64,000 nucleotides of DNA, taken from positions 1 through 64,000 of the forward strand of contig NW_027441199.1 in NCBI RefSeq assembly GCF_949628215.1, in the 5' to 3' direction. Of the stretch, positions 54,854-64,000 are shown in pieces. Made by a program: the position numbers and the translations under genes. The DNA is from Phalacrocorax aristotelis. Taxonomy: Eukaryota; Chordata; Aves; Suliformes; Phalacrocoracidae. Within the stretch, counting starts at the first letter, position 1; every line of letters starts with the position of its first letter. The notes beneath the pieces are model-generated. The model was not told the DNA's origin and made no database searches. It saw only the letters and a program-made list of their open reading frames with translations.

Positions 54854-55454
54854 GTGAGCAGCATCAGGGCACCTTGAGCCCCACAAAGGATTCTGGGCCC
54901 TGGAGGACCCCTTGAGTCCTCAGGGGTGAGCAGCACTTGGGCGTGGGAGAGGGAAACAGAGGGAACTGTCCAGAATCCACGTCCCAGGGTGAGCTGGACA
55001 CAGCTGGCCCCATGCCTTTCCTTGCACTCAGTGGGGCTCTACAGACCCAGAGGGTCACCGTGCAGGCCAGGCATACAGGTGCCATACAGACCTCCAGGAT
55101 CACAGTGAGGGCTGGGCAGGGCTCTGCAAGATTTAGGGGCATCCCAGGGTAATGACACAGGGGGCAAGGGGCTCTGGGTGCCATACGGATCTCAGGAGAG
55201 CCAAGTCCTGTCCTGAGTATATTGAGGGCTGCAGTTCCCTTCTCCTTCCCTAGGTCTCTGCAGAGACGATGGGGGCAAGGCCCCTCTCATGTCCCAGCGG
55301 ACACTGGGGGCCATATTTTGGGCTCTCTCTTTCAGGACTGGAGCTGGCGGTGACACCCGTGTCCTGTCCCCCTCCAGCAGCAGGAGGAGATGATCATCCC
55401 TGGATGACCCCACCTGATCCCCTGGGAGCCCTGGACCCTTACCCTCTCATGATC

Positions 55455-55460
55455 AATAAA
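55455..55460 (+). terminator. Poly(A) signal of the small secreted-protein gene (right arm)
   Basis: AATAAA in GATCAATAAACCGC, followed by GCATGTGTGTGTGTCC, a TG-rich downstream element. Possible acceptors TCCTTCCCTAG (55253) and CTCTCTTTCAG (55335) could create an untranslated last exon with the donor at 54854. Confidence 0.7.
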
Positions 55461-55475
55461 CCGCTTCGTTAAAGC

Positions 55476-56014
55476 TACGCTCTGCATGTGTGTGTGTCCC
55501 CCCGTGTCCATGTTCCCTCTCCTCTGCCAGCGCACGGATGCCTGGGTTCTCTCTGGCCGCACCACCGCAATGAGCAGAGTGGCTGAGAGAGGCCGGGCGC
55601 TTCCAAAGACCCGGATGAAATCCAGCACGTGCAGTCCATTTCTGCTGTAGCACTTCCTATAACAGGCAACTCAAATCATGGGTTACAGCAATTAAAGTTA
55701 TATCCATTACAATCTCTGCCCCGGTCCCTTTGGCCATAGGGTTTAACATTGCAATGAACGCCTCCCCTTGCCTCGCTACCAGCAAGGTGTTCCTGCTGTA
55801 ATACCTTTGACACGTGGCAGCCACAGCAGCATACTGCCATCATACAACTCAAATCATTGGTTATTTTCACCCTGCAGTACAAATTCGACTTCCTCATTCT
55901 TCCGTAAGCTACCCCATGGTTCACCCCTGAACTGTCCCGTGGCAGTTTGGGCAGGAGCCCAGCATCCCGTGGCAAGACTTGAGAGGAACCCTGGCATCCC
56001 AGCTGGCTTTCAAC
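55476..56014. other. Unassigned DNA with an internal repeat (right arm)
   Basis: Mirror of 30745-31284. Confidence 0.45.
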
Positions 56015-56355
56015 CATAGAATCATGGAATCATTAAGGTTGGAGAAGGCGTCTAAGATCATCAAGTCCAACCACCAACCCAACCCCACCATGCCTCCTAA
56101 ACCATGTCCCAAAGTGCCACGTCTACATGTTTTCTGAACACCTCCCGGGATGGTGATTCCACCACCTCCCTGGGCAGGGGCAGCCTGTTCCAATGCCTGA
56201 CCGCTCTTTCGGTAAACAAATTTTTCCCCGCTACCCAGTCTAAACCTCCCTTGACGCAACATGAAGCCATTTCTTCTCGTCCTATCGCTGGTTACTTGGG
56301 AGAAGAGACCAGCACCCACCTCACTACAGCCTCCTTTCAGGTAGTTGTAGAGACC
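56015..56355 (-). mobile_element. CR1 LINE 3' end (right arm)
   Basis: Mirror of 30404-30744. At 56238 and 56263 it carries the bases shared with the spacer copy, so the left arm has the derived bases at both sites. Confidence 0.92.
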
Positions 56356-56575
56356 GATACGCTATGTCACCCCCATATCCATCACACCCCCCACGCCAAC
56401 CACATCCACCTACATTGCCCCATGCTCCCTACATCCCACATATTCTCAACATGCCTAGCTTCCCCTCCCCATGTCCCCAACCTGCCGCACATCCGTGGTG
56501 CCTCCCCACGCCCTCAACATCCCCCAAGTCTCCTGTGTCCTCCGTGGCTCCCCACCTCTCGGTGCCAGTCCCCAG

Positions 56576-56692
56576 GCATGAGGCAGCGCACCTGGCACAG
56601 GAGGCCCTGGGCCACCTGGAGCAGCATCACCTCCTGAACCAGGCAGAGGCCGAGCAGGTGCGCAGAGAGCCGCTAGAGCTCAAGGCCCTCAG
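56576..56692 (+). pseudogene. MVP: MVP shoulder-domain exon (right arm)
   Basis: Mirror of 30067-30183: HEAAHLAQEALGHLEQHHLL exon, 117 bp, with intact splice sites. The preceding MVP exon is found only in the spacer (42723-42922). Confidence 0.9.
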
Positions 56693-56907
56693 GTCAGCCA
56701 GCTTCCCAGCACACACTGCCCAGGGCATGCAGGTCCTCTGCCTGCCCACAAGTACCGGGGTCCTTCCTGCTGACAGGGGCCAGTCTTCAAGCGGGTGGAG
56801 CCTCTCCTGGTGGGACTGTGAATCAAGGTGGTGTGGGTGGGTGTGGTGGGGTGTCTGAGGGGGTGTGGCCAGCCAGGAGGCACAACCCGCACCATGGCCA
56901 CTCCCAG

Positions 56908-57150
56908 GTGAAGCTGCAGCAGGTCCTGGGGCTGCAGTCCACCCTCATCACAAAGCAATGGCACCGCCTCCCGCCCCCCCCCCCCCCCCCCCCCCGCAAT
57001 CTCTTCACCATTGCCCAGGGGCTAGCCCTTCCCCAGAAAGCTCCAACCCCCCCAGAGCTCCACCCTCTGACGACCCAGGCATCCAGGCTCCCCCCTCCCC
57101 CAGCATCCACAGCAGTCATAACCAGCACAATAAAGCAAGCAGGTGGCAGT
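56908..57150 (+). pseudogene. MVP: MVP last exon (right arm)
   Basis: Mirror of 29609-29851: VKLQQVLGLQSTLITKQWHR, a proline tract from 22 C at 56974-56995, then NLFTIAQGLALPQ. Poly(A) signal AATAAA at 57129-57134. The coding frame runs through the poly(A) signal without a stop, another sign of decay. Confidence 0.85.
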
Positions 57151-57869
57151 GGTGGTGTGAAGTGTGTGAAGTGTGATGTCATAGCGATGCAGGGCCTGGG
57201 GCAGTGATGTCAGAGGTGGCAGTGCTTGGAATTGCAGCTGCATAACTGTTAACTCCCCAGTCCTCATGAGGCAGGGTACTGGGGGCTGTGATGTCGTAGT
57301 GATGAGGGCAGCAGAGGCAATACTGTCATAGCCTCAGGGGTGTTGGGAACTGTGAGGTTATCAGCAGTTGGGTAGCAGGACAAATGATGTCACAACACCA
57401 CCAGGGGCTGCGGTGCTGTAGCCCAGAGGACCTGGGGTCCACAAGGTCAGGCCTGGGGTGGGGCACACACCCGTGGTTTCACCGTGGCACAGCAACCCCC
57501 ATATCCTGTAGAAGTGACCTCATAATACCCAAGATCATGCACTTGCCTCTGGCCTATCCAGTACTGAGGTGGTGCTGGTGGGTACCAGGGGAGCATCAGG
57601 CCAGATCCGACAGCCCAGGGGAGCCTCTGGACCTTCTCCTATGTGGTTTCCCTTGCTCCAGTCTCCCCAGTCACCGCCCCATGGACCCCATGACCTACGG
57701 GCTGGCTCCAGGTGCTGTCCTCGTTAGGAAGGGCAGGCAAGACAGACTGTGCTGGTCACGCCCAGGGCATGGCATGATTAACCAGCAAGCTATTTTTGTG
57801 TGACAGACCCTTTTTAGCCCTCTTTTTCCCCCTACTTCTTCCTCCCTGAACCCCCTAGATACTTCCCGT
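57151..57869. other. Unassigned DNA (right arm)
   Basis: Mirror of 28890-29608. No gene recognised. Confidence 0.4.
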
Positions 57870-58672
57870 TGGTTCCCGCTCCAAACATCTTGCACGATGC
57901 TGAAACATCCTGCTGGGACCCTGACGTCAACCACCCCGACGTCTGCTGGAAAAGCAGCATGGCAAGCTGTAGGCAATCCAGGAGACTCCTAGAGTACATT
58001 GAGGATAAACTTTATAAGCCAGGTGGTAATAGACAGCCCTACCAGAGGGAATGCAATACTGGACTTGTTGGTCATCAATGCAAGTGAGCTAATTGGTGAT
58101 GTCAAGACTGGAAGCAGCCTGGGCTGTAGTGATCACACTCTGGTGGAGTTCACAGTTCTAAGGGATATGGATCAGGTGAACAGTAAAGTCAGGACCCTGA
58201 ATTGTAGGAAAGCAAAATTCCAGCTGTTCAAAGAGTTAGTCAATAGAGCTCCCTGGGACACTGCCGTCAGGGACAAGGGAGCAGAACAGAGCTGGCAGAT
58301 CTTTAAGGATGCTTTCCATAGAGCACAAGAGCTCTCAGTCCCCAGGTGCAAGAAATCAGGAAAGGAAGGCAAGAGACTGGCATGGATGAGCTGAGACATG
58401 CTGGTCAAACTAAAGGGCAAGAAGGAAATGCACAGGCAGTGGAAGCAGGGACAGGTATCCTGGGAAGGTTATGGGAACACTGCCCAGTTGCGTTGGGATG
58501 GGGTCAGGAAGGTGACAGGGAGGTGATTCAACACAGCACGGCTTCACCAAGGGCAAGTCTTGCCTGACCAACCTGACGGCCTTCTGTGATGGAGTGACTA
58601 CATCAGTGGACAAGGGAAGAGCTACAGATGTCATCCATCTGTACTTCTGTAAGGCCTCTGACACGGTCCCCC

Positions 58673-59246
58673 TGTGGGAGACTGGACCGTGGAACATTTG
58701 TCTCAAAGGACTGCTTGTTTGAGCAGGAAACCCCTCTGGCTGCTAAATACGACCGCAAGGCTGTTGTCGTGGAAGTGAACAGAGGTCAGTGAACAGGCAC
58801 GTCCCTTTGGGGAATGTGCCGAGGCACAGGCACATACCCCCCCACATTCTGGGAGCATGCGCAGGATCGCATGACAACCGCATGCACTCCATGAGACCAG
58901 CACGCTGGGACTGGGAGCTCGTGTGGGAATGCAGTACATGCAGAAACAACATCCGTGAATGCCCTATGGAGTGGTGGACTGCGCCACTGAACGGTGGGAG
59001 GACCCCCACCACTGAGGTTACAGGCTACAGATCAGCGGATGCTGTCAGACCCATGGTGGTGACTATGCTTGCAACTCTACCCCAAATGCTTGCTTGATTT
59101 CTGCCTTTTGTTCTGTTCCGTCCTATCAATGTTATCATTATTTTTTAAATAAAAGTGTTTTAGGGCATATGGCATTTGACCTCATTTGCATCTTAACCTT
59201 GCTCTTGTGTTCATATCAAACCTCTTCCCAATGTTGGATCAGGACA
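58673..59246 (+). mobile_element. Solo LTR in CR1 (right arm)
   Basis: TGTGGGAGACTGGACC to GTTGGATCAGGACA, with CCCCC on both sides (58668-58672 and 59247-59251), i.e. a 5-bp duplication of the CR1 word GTCCCCCACAAC. AATAAA lies at about 59147-59152. Confidence 0.88.
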
Positions 59247-59456
59247 CCCCCACAACATCCTTCTCTCTAAACTGGAGAGATATGGATTGGATGGACTGCT
59301 CAGTGGATGAGGAATTGGTTGGATGGTCGCATTCAGAGGGTAGCAGTCAATGGCTCAATGTCCAGATGGAGATCTGTGATGAATGGTGTCCCTCAGGGGC
59401 CCATATTGGGACCAGTACTGTTTAGTATCTTCACCAACAACATAGGCAGTGGTGAC

Positions 59457-60015
59457 TGTAAGAGAACAACCCCTCCTTGGAAAAAGCAGGTATTGTATAT
59501 GTTTAATTAGCATGAATCTAGGCTCCTTAAATATTTAAGCTAAGCTTAGGGCCGGGGATATCTTGGCCATCAGCAATTGTCCATTTAATCAAGGACAAGT
59601 GTTCCTTTTAGAAGAAAATCATGGAAAGTTGGCAAGAGAACATAGCCTTAAATTGTCCTTGCATAACATGCAATCATATATGGGTAAAATGGGTTAGGGT
59701 ACTTCATCCGTAAAGCCCACCGAGACCCCCAAAGAGAGGAAGGCACACGCAGAAGGATCTGAAGCAGAGCAGAGAGGAGTGACTTAATGCCACTACGCAA
59801 CCTGTGTAGATTAGAATATGTATTTGGATAGGCAGAATATGTATGGACTTACTGTATAAATACAAAGAGGTAGCCAGCTTCAGTGTGTGCGATTTGTGGA
59901 AAACCACCGAGCACCCAGGCTTGCGCAACCCTGAAATAAATTCGCAACGTCTCTCCTGAGAGTGTGATTATTGACTCATTGCACACTGGGCGACGAATCT
60001 GCTTTTCGGAGAACA
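59457..60015 (+). mobile_element. Solo LTR in CR1, different family (right arm)
   Basis: TGTAAGAGAACAACCC to CTTTTCGGAGAACA. TATAAATA lies near 59853 and AATAAA near 59935. Flanks GTGGTGAC and GTGGGATC are similar but not identical. The family is unlike the CRE/TATA LTRs of the window. Confidence 0.8.
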
Positions 60016-60909
60016 GTGGGATCAAGTGCAGCCTCAGGAGGTTTGCAGACAACACCAAGAGGAGTGATACAGTTGACATGCCTGAGAGACAGGATGCCAT
60101 CCAGATGGACCCGGACAAGCTTGAAAAGTGGGCCCATGTGAACCTGGGTCAGGGCAACCCCTGTATCAGTACAGGCTGGTGGATGAAGGGATTGAGAGGA
60201 GCCCTGCAGAGAAGGACTGGGGGATACTGGTGGATGAAAAATTGGACATGAGCCAGCAGTGTGCACTCGCAGCCCAGAAAGCCTACCATATCCTGGGCTG
60301 CAAAGAAGCATGGCCAGCGGTTGAGGGAGATGATTCTCTGCCTCTACTCTGCCCTGGCGTCACCCCACCTGCAGCACTGCATCCAGCTCTGGAGTCCTCA
60401 GCATGGGAAAGACATGGACCTGTTGGAGCAGGGTCCAGAGGAGCGACACAAAAATGATCAGAGAGATGGAACGCCTCTCCTGTGAGGAAAGGCTGAGACA
60501 GTTGGGGTTGTTGAGCATGGAGAAGAGAAGGCTCCGGGAGAACTTACTGCAGCCTTTCAATACTTGAAGGGGGCTTATAGGAAAGATGGGGACAAACTTT
60601 TTCCTAGGGCCTGTTGCAATAGGACAAGGTTTTAACCCATTAGGTTTAAAACTAAAAGAGGGTAGATTTAGACTAGGTACAAGGAAGAATTTATTTTTTT
60701 TTTAAATTTTTTTTTTTACAATGAGGGTGGTGAAACACTGGCATTGGTTGCCCAGAGAGATGGTGGATGCCCCATCCCTGGAAACATTCAAGGTCATGCT
60801 GGACTGGGCTCTGAACAGCCTGATCTGGTTGAAGATGTCCCTGCTCACTGCAGCGGGGTTGGACTAGGTGGCTTTTAAGGTCCCTTCTGACCTATGATTC
60901 TATGATTCT

Positions 60910-63900
60910 CCACCTCCAGCTTTTGTATAAAAGTTCTAGTTACACAATATAATTATAGGACAGTAATGTTTATATTACAACAGTAAAAAGTTTGGAAAAC
61001 ACACCTAGAAGATCAGGCAGAGCACTACTGTTTTCTTTAAAAAAAAAAAAACACAAGCAAAAAACCAATGAACCAAACAAAAAACCCAAACATAAAAAAA
61101 AAGAAAAGACAACAACAAAACAAAAACCCAGAGTACTCAAGCTGCTTTCTGCAGTCTGGATACAGGCTTTAGGACAATTCTGTGTACAGCCTATGGTTTG
61201 ATCCTGTATAATCCTCTTACCCTAAGCCTTAAGGATAACAAGCCACAGCCCAAGTGAATCCTCTGGCAGGAACAAGTTAACCGTGATCGCTAACATTCCC
61301 GGCAATCCCATGTACATCTACCACCAAGTTTATTTACAGTGTGTCATGTAATACACAAGCATTTGCAAATCCAGCTATTTTCCCTGGGAAATAACTTTCA
61401 TGGTGCTTCTGGCCACATTTCAGGCGGTCGTTAGGAAAGTACAAATTCCAGGAAACTACAGTATCAACTGAAGCCTGCTCATAATCACCTTCCCCTGACA
61501 AAAAACACACCCCAAAAGACAAAAACAAATAAAAAAAACCCAACACCACACCAACAGGGATGTGCCTGTCCAAGAATACTGTAAGGTACATGTAATATTT
61601 CCAGAAAAATTTTGAACTGCTGTGCAGGCAAAGTAGTTGCCATTTACAGCATTTTAAGGAATACGTGAATACGCACACCAAATCTAATCCCGCCAGGAAA
61701 CGCCAGCTGCAAGGCAAGGAGCATACCACCCCAACAGAAAATACATCATCATTGGTTTTGGTTGGGCTCCACACACACACACAAGCAAGTCTGAACGTGT
61801 AACGTTTTATTTAAGTAAAACTCGGTTCCCTGCAGTTCATCTCTTGCTATCTAAAAACATTAAGAAGTTCCCAAATCATTATAAGAACAACTCTAGCTGA
61901 ACTCTTACATGCTTTTCAACAGCATAAGCACACTTATTTATTTTTATGTTAGCATTACGTACAACAGCAGAGATTTGTTTCTAGCTGAATTTTGGGATGG
62001 GATGACAACACCCTGGACTGACAAATTTGCAGTCTGTGCACTGCTACTGTTTGGATATGCACAGGCATAGCTTAAGCAGCTGGTCAGTAATAACACTTAC
62101 AGTCAAAGCCTGCCAGCAGTGACCAGTTTCAAAGGATAAGATTTTTATTTATGCTATGTTCCATTTTTAAACATAATGAATAAAATATAATTGCAGTAAC
62201 TTCAGAGAAAAAAACATGAACAGTATGATTAGACAAACTGCACAGTGAGGAAAAATAAAGGTCTGAGTAGGGAATACAAAGATTCCTAAGGTAGCACTGA
62301 CTTTAGCCAGTAAACCCCTGTGACACAGCGCCATATTAACACAACAGTGCTGCTCTTGAGCCCCAGCTGACTTTATGTTTTTACTCCTAACTCATGTCAT
62401 CTGTAAAAACAGTAATTGATGTTATTGATAATAAATCCTTACAGAAGAGACAGCTGAAACAAAGGAATATTCTTGGGCCAACCCTGAAAAATGCTAGCAA
62501 CTTTAACTTTCCACCCGTAGAGTTAACTGGAATCTTACAACTGCCAGCTAAAATTACAAAATTACAATAATTACAAAATTACAAAAATGCAAAATGAAAC
62601 CTACAACCCCAACAGAAAAATACATCACCATACTTTTTTTTTTCTCCTTAAAAAGCAAATCTGAACATGTGACTTAATTGTTATCAAACGAATATACGAC
62701 ATGACCCTTCAAACATTCTGGATGTTTAGTTGGGGGCTAAACAGTATTTGTGAATTAAGAACACGCGTGCTAGTTAAGACAGGCAGGTTATGTTTACCAC
62801 CAAATCTATCAGCATTTGCTACACTGTTCAACTTTGGGTATCCAGAGCTGCAATCAGTTAACGTGAAAGCACCTCCTATTAACATCCAGTATTAAGCTAA
62901 GAACTGTACCTCCCTAACGCGTAAATGGAAGAAAACTCAAATTCTAATCCAGCATAAGGAGGAGGGGGCACAATTTGTGACAGGAATTTGATTTGTGTTT
63001 TGAAAAGTTCCAAGGTGCAGTGTAAGGAAACTGGAGTTTCCTGTGTCTCAGAGTAATTCTAGAGCTGAAGTGGTGACAGACATCGACTTTAGATCAGATA
63101 ATACATGCCAGCACTCATCATTGGCCCAAGAAGGCAACCTCCCTCTGTCCTGCCCAAGGGTTTGGAATCAACACACTTTCATCGTGAAAGAGGTATTAGT
63201 GGTAGCGTCATTACTTGAGCTGGGACTAAAGGTACATTACACAAGCAACCAAGTAACTGTTTGGAAGCACTAGAGCCTTTTGGGTACCATTTTTCACCAC
63301 GGTTTGCATGAGAAGAAAAACAACAGGTGGAACAGATGCTAAGAAATTTAATCTACAGTGGAGATAGCTTTGGTGAACAGATAAGACTGAGACTAGATCC
63401 TTTTCTCAGAAAAAAAGTCCACACCAAATAAATAAAATACTCAGACTGGCATAATTTGTAAGTTATACAGAAAAAAAAAAAGCAGATGTGAGGAACATCA
63501 TAAGATCTGACTACAACGTTTCTTTTGTGTAGCACTAAAGTATAAACACAGTACACATATATAAAAACTGTATGTATTTCCTAAACGTATGGTTCATATA
63601 CTCATTACATAATTTTAAAATGTATTTTAATACACAGTAATATTATTTCTGTGTGTACAAGTACCTATAAAATCCAAACCTTTACTTGTCCTCTGACCAT
63701 ACCCATCTTTCACCTCAACGTACACCAAGAAGTATTCATAAAAATCCAAAAGTGATTATCTACAAAATTCCAGTAAAGCCTGTAGCTGAGAAATATTTTG
63801 AGAAGACGTCTGCATTCTTCACAAATTTTGCAGCAATCACCACCAGTTAAGGAACGTTAAAAGCACAACGTTCCCAAATCTGGTAACTTTTTTAGAAGAT

Positions 63901-64000
63901 GAACCCTGAAGTTTTGCCTGTTACTTCTTTTTTGCCCTCAATATCATACTGAAATAGTTTTTGCCATTGGTATGTAACAGCACCTGGTTCCTAAGCCTGC
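60910..64000. other. Outer right-arm DNA without genes
   Basis: Mirror of 22759-25849. It includes the mirror copies of the direct-repeat pair (about 61680-61820 and 62520-62690) and the one visible substitution at 62863. Confidence 0.4.

Larger units (their letters stand above)
57870..60909 (+). mobile_element. CR1 LINE ORF2 copy split by two solo LTRs (right arm)
   Basis: Mirror of 25850-28889. In sense here: endonuclease end (58036-58390), start of RT, LTR, RT palm (about 59260-59450), LTR, then FADNTKRSDTV through LWSPQHGKDMDLLEQ, and the tail GGACTAGGTGGCTTTTAAGG. An A/T-rich interruption lies at about 60690-60719. Confidence 0.9.
45721..64000 (-). repeat. Palindrome, right arm (continues past the window)
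   Basis: Reverse complement of 22759-41035. Matching continues to the last base of the window (GCAGGCTTAGG pairing at 22759 onward), so the full arm length is unknown. Confidence 0.97.

Noticed and set aside
22759-64000. CRISPR arrays, bacterial operons or phage
   Set aside because: No short regularly spaced repeats with unique spacers, and no prokaryotic gene layout; the window is vertebrate.

Overview
The window is bird nuclear DNA. It carries many CR1 LINE copies of the avian kind (3' ends of the form ...GATTCTATGATTCTATG), solo LTRs of an avian ERV family with 5-bp target duplications, intron-bearing vertebrate gene remnants, and low coding density. I see no bacterial or phage features. 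The chromosome cannot be fixed from sequence alone. A large inverted repeat, many LTRs and displaced gene fragments would suit a W chromosome or a repeat-rich microchromosome, but that is inference.

Layout. (1) 1-7.1 kb: purine-rich low-complexity DNA, a solo LTR, a minisatellite, a nearly complete CR1 ORF1 (zinc-knuckle, coiled coil and SGNH esterase) broken by one stop, and a 3.25-3.94 kb protein-like tandem repeat I cannot name. (2) 7.17-14.8 kb: a plus-strand, intron-containing pseudogene of ACADM (medium-chain acyl-CoA dehydrogenase) with exons missing and exon 9 fused to exon 11. An LTR carrying a second LTR inside it lies in one of its introns. (3) 15-22.7 kb: two more solo LTRs, two CR1 copies, a CpG-rich island and low-copy repeats. 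(4) From 22,759 to the window end: a giant palindrome. The left arm (22,759-41,035) and right arm (45,721-64,000, running off the window) are reverse complements. In the parts I compared they differ at five bases and in two homopolymer lengths. The arms surround a 4,685-bp spacer (41,036-45,720).

Each arm holds, from outside in: unassigned AT-rich DNA, a CR1 ORF2 copy split by two solo LTRs, the 3' exons of a major vault protein (MVP) gene, a short CR1, a small four-exon gene for a secreted 69-residue precursor, solo LTRs, another CR1 and a tRNA-Phe-like sequence. The spacer holds other MVP exon pieces, an LTR, an endogenous-retrovirus gag/protease fossil, and a third, more diverged copy of the MVP-3'/CR1 block in the left-arm orientation.

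The most interesting content is the palindrome with its duplicated small gene. That gene has a TATA- and GC-box promoter, a signal peptide, an R-E-K-R furin-type site, a predicted 24-residue C-terminal peptide and a poly(A) signal. All splice phases keep one open frame and both copies appear intact. I do not recognise the family. The third block in the spacer differs from the arms at roughly fifteen sites per kb, while the arms are almost identical. This suggests either arm-to-arm gene conversion or a very recent inverted duplication; an assembly artefact must also be excluded.
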